Source: Clostridiaceae bacterium UBA5444
Lineage (GTDB): Bacteria > Bacillota > Clostridia > Clostridiales > Oxobacteraceae
Length of the DNA stretch: 58,029 nucleotides
Direction: 5' to 3'
NCBI GenBank assembly: GCA_002426575.1
Contig: DIRE01000088.1
Location: 1-58,029, forward strand
Position numbers and translations under genes: made by a program. How positions within the stretch are numbered: the stretch's first letter is position 1; the number at the start of each line of letters is the position of its first letter. Of the stretch, positions 33,879-42,715 are shown in pieces. The notes beneath the pieces are model-generated. The model was given only the letters and a program-made list of their open reading frames with translations, searched no databases and had not been told where the DNA came from.

Positions 33879-35273
33879 TTGGAGAAGCTGTTTCTTTCCG
33901 TTTTAAATATGAGCCTTACGGCTAGTTATGTGATTATTTTTGTGATGCTTGTCCGTATACCTCTCAAAAAAGCACCTAAAGTTATTTCTTATGCACTTTG
34001 GGGTGTTGTGGCATTTAGGCTTCTATGTCCTTTCTCCTTTGAGAGCATGTTCAGTCTCTTGCCTACAAATGCTGCACCTATTCCCTATAATATTGCTTAT
34101 GAGCAAAGCCCCCAAATCAATAGTGGTATTGCTATCGTTGATACATTTGTGAACAGTGTACTACCTTCCCCCTCAATCGGGGCAAGTATAAATCCTTTAC
34201 AAGTTTATACTTGGATAGGCTCCTATATCTGGATTTTGGGCATTATTTTAATGCTTGTTTACAGTATCGTCTCCGTTTTGATCTTAAAAAGGCATCTTAA
34301 AAATGCAAAGCAAACAGAGAAAAATATTTATGAGGCCAATAACCTGAAAACCCCATTTGTACTTGGAATTTTCAGACCGAGAATTTACGTTCCTACTGGG
34401 TTGACAGCAGAAGAAAAAAGCTTTATTATACTGCACGAGCAAACGCATATTCGGAGATTCGACCATATCGTAAAGCCATTTGCTTTTTTAGTTTTGAGTA
34501 TCCATTGGTTTAACCCTATGGTATGGATTGCTTTCTTGCTAATGAGCAGCGACATGGAACTTTCCTGCGACGAAAAGGTTATTAAGGAAATGGGTGGCGA
34601 AATTAAGAAAGCCTATTCCACTTCGCTTTTATCCCTTGCAACGGGCAGGCCTATCTTAAACGGAAGTCCCCTTGCCTTTGGTGAGGGCAATGTCAAAGGT
34701 CGGATTAAAAACGTGCTAAACTACAGGAAGCCTTCATCCTGGATTATTGTGGCAGCAGTGATTGCTGTAGTGGTGGTGAGTATTGGTTTATTGGTAAATC
34801 CTAAGAACAATAAATTTACGCTAAATGGCGAAACACTTTCTTTTAAGAGTACAGAAACAAACCTTATAAAGCTTGGAACAATCGCCTTCGACGAATATAT
34901 GTCCTCACTGATAAGTGAAAAGATGCCTGTCAATGAACGGATCACCTCTTATAAACTTAAAAAGATATCGCTTTTAGCGGGCGATATCAATGAGTTCTGT
35001 GTCTCCTTGAATTATGATTTTACAACTGACAATGATAGCTATGTTAATCCATCAGTTGGTGCAAAGGGCAAGGGAACATGGCCCGATAATTATATGGAGA
35101 TAAGGGTGAAAAAAGTTGGCAAGGGTGCCTACGAGATTGTCAGCATTGGAACGGGTGGCGGCGGACAAGGACTTTCGCCGGTAGGTGATAATACTTTTAA
35201 TCCAGAAAAAGCAATTTCGATGGTGATAAAAGGTCGGTGGGGAGCAATTTCAGAAGGTCAAAATTATTTATAA
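33879..35273 (+). CDS. BlaR1-like M56 membrane metallopeptidase
   Basis: A 464-residue protein. About four helices (near residues 6-26, 36-52, 110-135 and 195-215) surround the zinc motif HEQTH at 186-190 ('FIILHEQTHIRRFDH'). 'MSSDMELSCDEKVIKEMG' is the distal metal ligand segment typical of M56. A further helix near 288-307 leads to an external domain of about 155 residues. That domain is not the penicillin-binding sensor of classical BlaR1, so the signal is probably not a beta-lactam. The start is TTG at 33879, with AAGGAGG inside the end of blaI. It signals by cleaving the repressor. Confidence 0.9.
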   Translation: MEKLFLSVLNMSLTASYVIIFVMLVRIPLKKAPKVISYALWGVVAFRLLCPFSFESMFSLLPTNAAPIPYNIAYEQSPQINSGIAIVDTFVNSVLPSPSIGASINPLQVYTWIGSYIWILGIILMLVYSIVSVLILKRHLKNAKQTEKNIYEANNLKTPFVLGIFRPRIYVPTGLTAEEKSFIILHEQTHIRRFDHIVKPFAFLVLSIHWFNPMVWIAFLLMSSDMELSCDEKVIKEMGGEIKKAYSTSLLSLATGRPILNGSPLAFGEGNVKGRIKNVLNYRKPSSWIIVAAVIAVVVVSIGLLVNPKNNKFTLNGETLSFKSTETNLIKLGTIAFDEYMSSLISEKMPVNERITSYKLKKISLLAGDINEFCVSLNYDFTTDNDSYVNPSVGAKGKGTWPDNYMEIRVKKVGKGAYEIVSIGTGGGGQGLSPVGDNTFNPEKAISMVIKGRWGAISEGQNYL

Positions 35274-35404
35274 CTTTGTCGGGGGAGATTACGACATTGC
35301 CGGAATAAATAAAGAAGTGTTTGTTGTACTATTTTGCAGCAAGATATATATATTTTCAACATTTCTTTTGTATTAACATACTGTGAGTAACAAAAAGACA
35401 AAAT

Positions 35405-35449
35405 AAAAATTGTCGTTGCAAAAAAGCATTTTTCGCAACGACAATTTTT
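35405..35449. terminator. Bidirectional hairpin after BlaR1-like gene
   Basis: AAAAATTGTCGTTGC (35405-35419) pairs perfectly with GCAACGACAATTTTT (35435-35449). A and T runs on both sides allow use in both directions, for the BlaR1-like gene and the converging zinc-ribbon gene. Confidence 0.85.
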
Positions 35450-35525
35450 AGATACATTTTTGGGTCTCTAAATAATGGATTTACATATTAATCATAATTA
35501 TATGGAGATTTTTCTGGTTTTAAAT

Positions 35526-35798
35526 TTATGTGTATATTTTGTTGCCACAGTATGGACAATTCTCCATTCCAATCATTCCGTTAACTGGTAAACACTTATG
35601 GCAAAATGGGCATCGCCAAAAAAGAAAGAAAAACACATACCCTATACATACTATGACAACTCCTGCTATTGATAGTAACGGAATAAGTAACGGAATATTT
35701 GAATTTACTAAAAGTGCAATTATTAATAACAATAATCCCATTACAATCAATATATTACCTATGGCTTTTACCTTGCGCATATTTTCAATCCTTTTCAT
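35526..35798 (-). CDS. Small membrane protein with C-terminal zinc ribbon
   Basis: A 90-residue protein. Two hydrophobic helices (about residues 13-30 and 35-58) are followed by a cytoplasmic tail with two CxxC pairs, 'CPFCHKCLP' and 'ENCPYCGNKIY', a classic zinc ribbon. GGGGAGG lies about 10 bases before the ATG. The layout is common among small Firmicute proteins of unknown function. It converges on the BlaR1-like gene through a shared hairpin. Confidence 0.75.
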   Translation of the reverse strand: MKRIENMRKVKAIGNILIVMGLLLLIIALLVNSNIPLLIPLLSIAGVVIVCIGYVFFFLFWRCPFCHKCLPVNGMIGMENCPYCGNKIYT

Positions 35799-36019
35799 AA
35801 AATTTTTTCCTCCCCATCAATAAGAAAAACCTCCATATGATTAATATAGCTACCAAGATAATAACTTGTTTACCTTATCTTGTAAACAAGGTGCTTGCAA
35901 AATTTGCTTGTTTTCTTGCAGTTTGTGGTATATTACTGGTTTAGATACATATATTGGGGATAGCTCAAATGTAAATTATATAGTGGGGGGCTGCTGTTTT
36001 ATGGAATATAAAGCCATAA
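35799..36019. other. Intergenic, no supported gene
   Basis: AT-rich stretch upstream of the zinc-ribbon gene, so it should hold that gene's promoter. Short open frames here (for example 35866-36048 on the plus strand) have no family resemblance, and the sequence then runs into a gene remnant. Confidence 0.4.
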
Positions 36020-36301
36020 TTTTTTCACACTTTTATTGGCAATCTTGATTTTGCAATTGGTGAACCTGCTAAAGACGGAACTTTCAAATATGTAGTATTT
36101 AGTATAGAAGAAACTGGCAAGCTTAGGCACTTATCAGTGAAGGATGATTATATTTATAACGCAAGCTCAGATCATACGGCTGAATTTGTTCTGAATGATG
36201 CTGGTAATGGAATTGAGGTAACAATACCTAAGCCTGAGGGTGGTGGATATAAGGAAGCTGAATATATATGGGAAGATTCACAATTTATACTTGTTCAATA
36301 A
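36020..36301 (+). pseudogene. C-terminal remnant of an unidentified protein
   Basis: An open frame of about 93 codons without a start codon reads as normal protein ('LDFAIGEPAKDGTFKYVVFS', 'RHLSVKDDYIYNASSD', 'EAEYIWEDSQFILVQ') and ends at a TAA at 36299. A stop at 36017 cuts it off upstream. The composition looks like a secreted beta-rich domain. It is most likely the tail of a gene whose front was lost. I do not recognise the family. Confidence 0.5.
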
Positions 36302-36332
36302 TAAGGTAGTTATATTTTCCTTCTCATAATAT

Positions 36333-36391
36333 AGATTACATACTTTATATAAGAGTATATTTTCACCTTAAGGGTTGCTGAAAATATACTC
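36333..36391 (+). repeat. Repeated hairpin element, copy A
   Basis: AGATTACATA is followed by the perfect inverted repeat GAGTATATTTTCA (36353-36365) and TGAAAATATACTC (36379-36391) around CCTTAAGGGTTGC. Nearly the same 60 bases recur at 39176-39233. Copy A has no T tail. The two copies flank a 2.8-kb segment that carries the transposase relic and two accessory genes. Confidence 0.75.
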
Positions 36392-36589
36392 TCGCCCTTG
36401 ATAGTTAGAGGGTATAAAATCTCTGGTTGCCCTTTCAATCTGCTTTGACTGGTTATACCCGGTAGATATGCCTTGTTTTCCTTATCATTTTTGCTAAGTT
36501 CCTCAATATATTCTTTAGCACATTTAATTTTCCTTCTAGCCCCTTAACTGTACCTAGTTTTTCAACAACTTTAGTTGAATGAACACCGT
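36368..36589 (-). pseudogene. Probable transposase relic (IS1634-like N-terminal region)
   Basis: Read on the minus strand with frameshifts, the segment gives 'GVHSTKVVEKLGTVKGLEGK' (about 36589-36530), 'AKEYIEELSKNDKENKAY' in another frame, then 'GYNQSKQIERATRDF' and 'NYQGREYIF'. The order ST-x-VxxKLG, a charged helix, then a Y-x-x-S-K segment resembles the start of IS1634-type transposases. Stops and at least two frame changes make it nonfunctional. The family call comes from memory of the pattern and is tentative. Confidence 0.4.
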
Positions 36590-36853
36590 TTCATAAATTG
36601 ATTTAATCACATAAAGTAATGTAGAATTTGTAGATTTAGAAATTGAAGGCCCTATTGCCGTATATTATCTAATATATATCTTTAAAACTTGAAAAAATAA
36701 AGCCTTTTCAATGGCTTCAGTGATTTTCTTATCGTGTAAGTGTCAAAGATCCGCAGTTATTTGATATCTTATATACGAAGAAATATCTTGTGTAAAGGAG
36801 TAGAGAAAACATTGATAACCGGTATTGAAATTATAGAATTATATGATCTATGC
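36590..36853. other. Decayed sequence, no gene
   Basis: No intact gene. On the minus strand near 36710-36770 a fragment 'HLHDKKITEAIEKALFFQ' after a stop looks protein-like and may belong to the same transposase relic. Confidence 0.35.
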
Positions 36854-37018
36854 TTACATCATATTCATAATATGTTATAATATACCTAAATTACCTATGT
36901 ATGATGGGTGATGGGGAATATACAAGATTAGTAGGCATTAATGTAATTTTGTGAACTACTGCTTTGGGACATCTCCACCCTTTTCGTAGGGTTTCAGAAA
37001 GTGGAGTTGTGGAATGTC
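36854..37018 (+). promoter_or_regulatory. Promoter and structured leader of the secreted orphan gene
   Basis: TTACAT (36854-36859), a 16-base spacer and TATAAT (36876-36881) form a likely promoter about 230 bases before the gene at 37113. Within the leader, GACAT (36968-36972) can pair with ATGTC (37014-37018), enclosing CTCCAC (36973-36978) with GTGGAG (37001-37006) and an inner CCCT/AGGG. The long leader with nested stems could be a regulatory RNA. No known riboswitch class was recognised. Confidence 0.4.
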
Positions 37019-37112
37019 TATCTATTATTAAAGGGAGTTATTCCGATGTTTACTAATGTCCAATATTTATATCAATAGAAATATATAATAATAAACGAAA
37101 GGATGTTATATT

Positions 37113-38507
37113 ATGAAGAAAAAGACTCTTTTATTGTTGCTTATATTAGTAGTTTCTATTCCTTGTTGGGGGTTGGCAGCAACTAAACCTTTAGAAAATG
37201 AGCCTTGCGCTTACAATCAAAAGGTGTATAACATAAAAGAGAAGTTAAACAGTAATAATATAAATAATTCAGATATAAATATTAATGGCTTTGAGAAGTT
37301 TTTTAGAAAGTCAATGACAAGTATAAGAGATGATAAAGTAGAATTGGAATTGCAATTAACCAGTAAGAGTGATGTTAAGGTAAATACAGATATTCCATTC
37401 GAGGCAAGAGGTAATATTATTATTGGTGGAGTTAAACACTCATTAAACTGTCATGGAAGTCTTATGCCAGTTATAACACTTCAAAATGACATTGTTTATA
37501 TTGGGCCACTTAACGGATACCTTGATAATATCGATAATGAGGATAATAGTATTATATTATCAATACATTATATGCCTGAAAAAAATAAATGCTTTATAGC
37601 TACTACAATAGGTGTATATAATGGTGAAGATAAAGTTCCCGTAATTTTAGACTTTGGTACAGAATTTATAGAAACAAGAGAAGCAATTAATAGAAGGTTA
37701 GAAATATATGAAAAAGAGAACCCGAGAGAATACTTATACAATGAATTAAATGATAATATAAAACCTCCCGCTTTAGATAGTATAGCAGCTGAGCAACCGA
37801 GCCTTGCCTATAACGCAAATGACTACGATGTGAACCATAAAGACACAGATTATTGCAATACTAAATGGGGACCTATTGTTAGTACAAGTGTGTATTACCA
37901 AAATGTTGCAAAGATTCAGAATAGTAATCATGTATATGCCAAGGTATATGGAAATACAAGTAACTTTGAAAGATTTATGAGGGGAACCTATGGATATAAT
38001 GTTATTGAAAATTCAGGTGCGGCAAGCAGTGTTAATGTGAAAATAGTATCTAGTAGTGACCCATTTGCTGTTTCCGGGACTCATTGGCCAAAGGATAAAA
38101 CGAAGTCATACAATATGATCATACCTGCATATTTTGGGAGTACCATAGGATTTCAAACTCTCAATTGGACGTTTACAATGGAAAAAACAACAGTAAGTAT
38201 GTATCCTATGACAGGAAGCAAAATGGGGTTATATAACATCGCTGAGTGGGATTACTATAGAGAGTTTGGGCTAGACAAAAATATATTAAATGGTCCAGAT
38301 TATGGTGCGGAAACGAAAAGCAAGGGATATGCGGGTAATGCGATATACTCATATTTAGGAGGTGTTAGTGGACCAACACCTATTACTGTAGGCGCAGTTG
38401 GTAAAATAAATTATTGGTGTGTAGTTAATACTGGAGCTGGTTACTATGAACGTTATTATACTGCCACTTCAATACCTGCAGCATCGACTATGACAATAAT
38501 ACCATAA
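37113..38507 (+). CDS. Secreted protein of unknown function
   Basis: A 464-residue protein with a clear signal peptide (LLLLLILVVSIPCWGLAA, cleavage near residue 23). The mature part has no membrane helix and is rich in Asn, Tyr and Ser, with a beta-strand-like pattern. An N-terminal region (about 25-205; 'IPFEARGNIIIGGVKHSLNC', 'AINRRLEIYEKENPREY') is followed by an aromatic-rich C-terminal part ('VSTSVYYQNVAKIQNSNHVY', 'NTGAGYYERYYTATS'). No catalytic motif or wall-anchoring signal was found. AAAGGATG precedes the ATG. It sits in the accessory stretch bounded by two copies of one hairpin, next to a DUF4830-like gene. I do not recognise the family. Confidence 0.65.
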   Translation: MKKKTLLLLLILVVSIPCWGLAATKPLENEPCAYNQKVYNIKEKLNSNNINNSDININGFEKFFRKSMTSIRDDKVELELQLTSKSDVKVNTDIPFEARGNIIIGGVKHSLNCHGSLMPVITLQNDIVYIGPLNGYLDNIDNEDNSIILSIHYMPEKNKCFIATTIGVYNGEDKVPVILDFGTEFIETREAINRRLEIYEKENPREYLYNELNDNIKPPALDSIAAEQPSLAYNANDYDVNHKDTDYCNTKWGPIVSTSVYYQNVAKIQNSNHVYAKVYGNTSNFERFMRGTYGYNVIENSGAASSVNVKIVSSSDPFAVSGTHWPKDKTKSYNMIIPAYFGSTIGFQTLNWTFTMEKTTVSMYPMTGSKMGLYNIAEWDYYREFGLDKNILNGPDYGAETKSKGYAGNAIYSYLGGVSGPTPITVGAVGKINYWCVVNTGAGYYERYYTATSIPAASTMTIIP

Positions 38508-38677
38508 TTGATATTCCTCAATAGCACTTACTTGTTAAGTTTATTTTAACCAATATTCAATTACCAGGTATAGATAAGAATTATCATAAAATAAATGATT
38601 AACTTTTTAAGTAATAATAAATACTAGCCCTTAAAACTCTTATTATATGCTAATCTTATATGAGGAGGCAAAAAGCG

Positions 38678-39172
38678 GTGGAAAAGACAAAGAAGGTAAT
38701 GATATTTTCTCTCCCACTAATATTAATAGTATTTTGTGTTGGTATATATATGTATAGTATATCTACAACATACGCCAATAAAAGAAATATTAGATTCCTT
38801 AATAAATACGGCTGGAGCGTGGCAAGTGGAGGTTTATCAGAAAAAGGGAGAGTATTAGGTAAAGGCATTATAGATATTGATGTTTACAAAATGAGAATAT
38901 TAGCCTCCTCAGAGATTGGTTTAAATCCAGAGTGTTATTTAGATATGCCAATAGATATATATATGTATGAGTTGGAAGATAAGCTAAATGAAGGTAACAT
39001 ATCTGCTGAAGTTTGGGTAAATGGAAAAAATATAATTTGCAGTTTTCTATTCCACTCCGAATCCAATTTACCATTGAGGTACTGGCCTCTAACGACTCCT
39101 AGGTTTGCAATTAGAAGTGAATATGAACAATTATTCAAGGAATTCAAGGAATTCAAGGAGAAATACAAATAA
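38678..39172 (+). CDS. Membrane-anchored DUF4830-like protein
   Basis: A 164-residue protein with one N-terminal helix (VMIFSLPLILIVFCVGIYMY), then a domain beginning 'RNIRFLNKYGWSVASG', the typical 'FLNxYGWxV' opening of DUF4830. The rest is predicted to be external. The function is unknown. The GTG at 38678 is preferred: GAGGAGG lies 9 bases upstream, and an in-frame ATG at 38660 overlaps that site. The C-terminus carries three copies of a 9-base repeat (39136-39162), giving FKEFKEFKE. Confidence 0.65.
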   Translation: MEKTKKVMIFSLPLILIVFCVGIYMYSISTTYANKRNIRFLNKYGWSVASGGLSEKGRVLGKGIIDIDVYKMRILASSEIGLNPECYLDMPIDIYMYELEDKLNEGNISAEVWVNGKNIICSFLFHSESNLPLRYWPLTTPRFAIRSEYEQLFKEFKEFKEKYK

Positions 39173-39175
39173 TAC

Positions 39176-39240
39176 AGATTACATATTTTGTATAAGGGTA
39201 TATTTTTAGCTTAAGGGTTGCTGAAAATATACCTTTAATT
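39176..39240 (+). repeat. Repeated hairpin element, copy B, also a terminator
   Basis: It matches copy A at 36333: AGATTACATA, then GGTATATTTT (39197-39206) paired with AAAATATACC (39224-39233), with the identical loop core CTTAAGGGTTGCTG. TTTAATT follows, so here it can terminate the DUF4830-like gene, which ends 4 bases before it. Confidence 0.75.
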
Positions 39241-39286
39241 ATGATATTATAAATATATGTAAACTATAAAATCTGGGGGGAGAAAA

Positions 39287-42200
39287 ATGAGCGTTAGATT
39301 TATATATGGAAGAGCTGGAAGTGGCAAGAGTCATTTTTGCTTTCAGGATATAAAAAGAAGAATAGATGAAGGATGTGATGACCCCCTTATACTTTTGGTA
39401 CCTGAGGATTTTTCTTTCCAAGCGGAGAAAGATCTTTTAAGATATGTTGGAGAAAGAGGTTTACTTAAGGCAAAGGTTTTAAGCTTTAAGAGGATGGCGT
39501 ATAGCGTTTTTAATGAAGTTGGAGGCCTTACAAAGCAGCATATGAATAGTGCTGGAAAGGCAATGATAATATATAAAATAATGGACGAGGTTAAAAGGGA
39601 TTTAAAGGTATTTTCAAAGGCGGTATCGATGCAAGGATTTGTAGATACCATGGCTGATATTATAACAGAGCTTAAAATATATAATGTAAATCCAGAAATA
39701 CTTGCGGATACAACAGAAAAAATAGAGGAGAAGCCTCTTAAAGATAAGCTCCATGATATAGGTCTGATTTATTCAAAATTTGATGAAGTAATTAGTGAAA
39801 ACTATATAGACTCAGATGACGATTTAATATTACTTGCGCAAAAGTTAGATAAATCGTCAATGTTTAATGGAGCAGAGATTTGGATTGATGGGTTTTCTCT
39901 TTTTAATCCTCAGCAATATATGATAATAGAAAAGCTTTTAAATAATGCTAAAAGAGTTAACATAACATTATGTACTGATATAACTGGCAAGGACAAAGAT
40001 GTATTTTCTTCAATTGATGGTATAGAGAAAAGAATAATAAATATTGCAAGAGATAACAACATATCAATTGATGAGCCAGTGTCATTTAAAAGGGAAGTAC
40101 CCTACAAATTTAGGAATAATAGAGAATTGGGGCATCTAGAGAAAAATCTGCTTTCATTTCCATATGACATATATGAGGATAAAACTCGCAATATAAGTAT
40201 ATTCAAGGCAATGAATAAATATACAGAGGTTGAAAATACTGCAAGGGATATTGTTAGATTAACTAGAGATGAAGGGATTAGGTATAGTGATATTGCAGTA
40301 GTTACAAGGGATACTTCAGGATATGAGTACCTAATTGAAGCTATATTTACAGAGTATGGCATACCTTACTTTTTAGATAGAAGGCGGGAGATAAGTTCAA
40401 GCCCTATTATAATTCTTGCACTTTCAGCCATAGAGATATTAAGTAAAAATTGGTCATATGAGTCAGTATTTAAGTATTTAAAAACTGGCCTTGTTGGCAT
40501 ACCAATAGAGGATATTGATTTGCTTGAAAACTATGCACTTTCAAGTGGAATAAAGGGGAAAAGATGGACAGTGGATGAGGATTGGAAATACTGGCCAAGG
40601 GGGGCAGCATCTGAGGAAGATAAAGATACTTTAGACAAAATAAATGAAATAAGAAGAAGGGTTACAGGACCAATATTAGAGCTTCAAGATAATTTAAATA
40701 AGAGCAAAAATGTAAAACAAATGACGAAATCACTCTTTGAATTTTTATGTGCTATAGAGCTTCCTGAAAGAGTGGAAGGCATGATATATGAATTTAAAGA
40801 TAGGGGAGATTTTGGACTTGCAGGCGAGTACAGCGGAGTTTGGAACACCTTAATTGAGGTTTTAGATCAAGCTGTTGAGGTACTTGGAGAGGATAACTTT
40901 TCAGTTTCGGATTTTGTTAAGATACTATCAATAGGATTTGGTGAATACAATATGGGGCTTATTCCTCCATCTGTTGATCAGGTTATGTTCGGAGGAATTG
41001 AGAGAATTAAAAGCCATAATGTTTCTGCACTTTATATACTTGGGGTAAATGATGGGGTATTTCCATCTCCTGCAGAGGATGAGGGAATACTTAGCGATAG
41101 TGACAGGCAGAGCTTAAAATCATTAGGAATAGAGCTTGCACCTGACACTAGGGAGAAGATATTTAATGAGCAGTTTCTAATATATACAACATTTACTAGA
41201 ACAGAGGATTATCTATATGTAAGCTATCCAATAGCAGACCATGAAGGAAGAGCCATGAGGCCTTCAATACTTATATCTAGATTTAAAAAGATATTTAAAA
41301 ATATAAGTGAGCATAGTGACATAATAAAAGAAGATACAAATGAAGAGGTGTTAAACCTTATAACAAGTCCTACCCCAACCTTTAATGAACTAATTTCAGC
41401 AGTAAGATTAAATAGGGATGGGGACTTAGTAAATACTATGTGGAAAGATGTATACAGCTGGTATATGAAGGATGATATATGGAGGCACAGGTGTGAGAGG
41501 GCCTTATCTGGAATTAACTATAAAAACGAGGCAAAAAGAATTAGCAAAGATAAAATAAATGATATATATGGAAAACAGCTATGCTTTAGCATATCAAGGC
41601 TTGAAAGATATTCTGCATGTCCTTTTGCTTATTTTGTACAGTATGGACTTAAAGCAAAAGAGAGGGACATATACGAGTTTACACCTCCTGATGTTGGAAG
41701 CTTTATCCACACTATACTTGATAGATTCTCTACGTATTTAGATGAAAACAATCTAACTTGGAGAGAGGTAGACAGCAGTTGGTGTAATGATGTTATATCA
41801 GATATAGTAGACAAAACCGTTGAGGAGGAAGCAGGTTCTATTTTATCTAGTTCAGCAAGATACAGATACCTAAAAAATAGGTTAAAAAGGGTAATTACAA
41901 GGGCGGTATACCTTATAGCTCTTCACATAAAAAGAGGGGGATTTAATCCGGCAGGCCATGAGGTTTCTTTCGAAGATGGAGGAAAGTATCCACCCATATC
42001 TATTAACCTTCCATCAGGAGAAAACATAAAACTAATAGGTAGAATTGATAGAGTTGATACATTAGAAACTGAGGATGAAATATATGTTAGGGTGGTTGAT
42101 TATAAAACTGGAAACAAAAGTTTTGATTTATCTGATATATATAATGGCCTTGAGCTGCAGCTTTTAGTATATCTTGATGCAATACTTGAGTATGCTTCGA

Positions 42201-42715
42201 AAAACAGTAAAAAGCCTGTACTTCCAGGAGGAATATTGTACTTTAGAATAGATGATCCAATGATTAAAACAAATGGAGAGATAAAAGATGAAGAGATTGA
42301 AAATGAAATAATGAAGAGCCTTAAAATGAAGGGACTTTTATTATCTGATGTTAAGGTAATAAGAGAGATGGATAAAGATATAGATGGGTATTCAATCATA
42401 ATACCTGCAATGATTAAGGCAGATGGGGGTCTAGGATCCTCAAGCTCTGTAGCTGATGAAGAAAAGTTTGACGCTTTAAGGAAACATGTAAAGGATGTTA
42501 CAATTAAGCTTTGTGAAGATATGTTAAAGGGAAACATAATGATAAGCCCATATAAAAATAAAGATAGAACACCATGCAGCTTTTGCACATATAAGGCAAT
42601 ATGCAGGTTTGATGTATCTATAAAAGAGAACACCTATAGAATAATTAGAAATAAAAGCAAGGATGAGATATGGGAAACTATAACAGAAAATACTTCTGCA
42701 AAGGAGGAAAAGTAA
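39287..42715 (+). CDS. addB: ATP-dependent helicase/nuclease subunit AddB
   Basis: A 1142-residue protein of normal AddB length. The N-terminal ATP site is 'IYGRAGSGKSHFC' (about residues 6-18). The middle is an inactivated helicase fold that recognises Chi. The C-terminal RecB-type nuclease carries 'DRVDTLETEDEIYVRVVDYK' with D-x-K catalytic residues. The iron-sulfur cysteines are in 'YSACPFAYFVQYG' (first) and 'TPCSFCTYKAIC' (last three). It works with AddA to process double-strand breaks for RecA loading. A GGGGGGAG site precedes the ATG. Its stop TAA overlaps the addA start by one base (TAATG), so the two are coupled. Confidence 0.97.
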   Translation: MSVRFIYGRAGSGKSHFCFQDIKRRIDEGCDDPLILLVPEDFSFQAEKDLLRYVGERGLLKAKVLSFKRMAYSVFNEVGGLTKQHMNSAGKAMIIYKIMDEVKRDLKVFSKAVSMQGFVDTMADIITELKIYNVNPEILADTTEKIEEKPLKDKLHDIGLIYSKFDEVISENYIDSDDDLILLAQKLDKSSMFNGAEIWIDGFSLFNPQQYMIIEKLLNNAKRVNITLCTDITGKDKDVFSSIDGIEKRIINIARDNNISIDEPVSFKREVPYKFRNNRELGHLEKNLLSFPYDIYEDKTRNISIFKAMNKYTEVENTARDIVRLTRDEGIRYSDIAVVTRDTSGYEYLIEAIFTEYGIPYFLDRRREISSSPIIILALSAIEILSKNWSYESVFKYLKTGLVGIPIEDIDLLENYALSSGIKGKRWTVDEDWKYWPRGAASEEDKDTLDKINEIRRRVTGPILELQDNLNKSKNVKQMTKSLFEFLCAIELPERVEGMIYEFKDRGDFGLAGEYSGVWNTLIEVLDQAVEVLGEDNFSVSDFVKILSIGFGEYNMGLIPPSVDQVMFGGIERIKSHNVSALYILGVNDGVFPSPAEDEGILSDSDRQSLKSLGIELAPDTREKIFNEQFLIYTTFTRTEDYLYVSYPIADHEGRAMRPSILISRFKKIFKNISEHSDIIKEDTNEEVLNLITSPTPTFNELISAVRLNRDGDLVNTMWKDVYSWYMKDDIWRHRCERALSGINYKNEAKRISKDKINDIYGKQLCFSISRLERYSACPFAYFVQYGLKAKERDIYEFTPPDVGSFIHTILDRFSTYLDENNLTWREVDSSWCNDVISDIVDKTVEEEAGSILSSSARYRYLKNRLKRVITRAVYLIALHIKRGGFNPAGHEVSFEDGGKYPPISINLPSGENIKLIGRIDRVDTLETEDEIYVRVVDYKTGNKSFDLSDIYNGLELQLLVYLDAILEYASKNSKKPVLPGGILYFRIDDPMIKTNGEIKDEEIENEIMKSLKMKGLLLSDVKVIREMDKDIDGYSIIIPAMIKADGGLGSSSSVADEEKFDALRKHVKDVTIKLCEDMLKGNIMISPYKNKDRTPCSFCTYKAICRFDVSIKENTYRIIRNKSKDEIWETITENTSAKEEK

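Noticed and set aside
36001..36048. ATG after GTGGGGGG as start of the remnant at 36020
   Set aside because: The ribosome-like site is attractive, but this frame stops at 36048 and is not the frame of the protein-like remnant. At best it is the decayed front of another gene.
39136..39162. Short tandem repeat as a possible CRISPR or regulatory array
   Set aside because: It is only three 9-base units inside the DUF4830-like coding sequence, giving FKE repeats. No spacer structure is present, and no CRISPR array was seen anywhere in the window.
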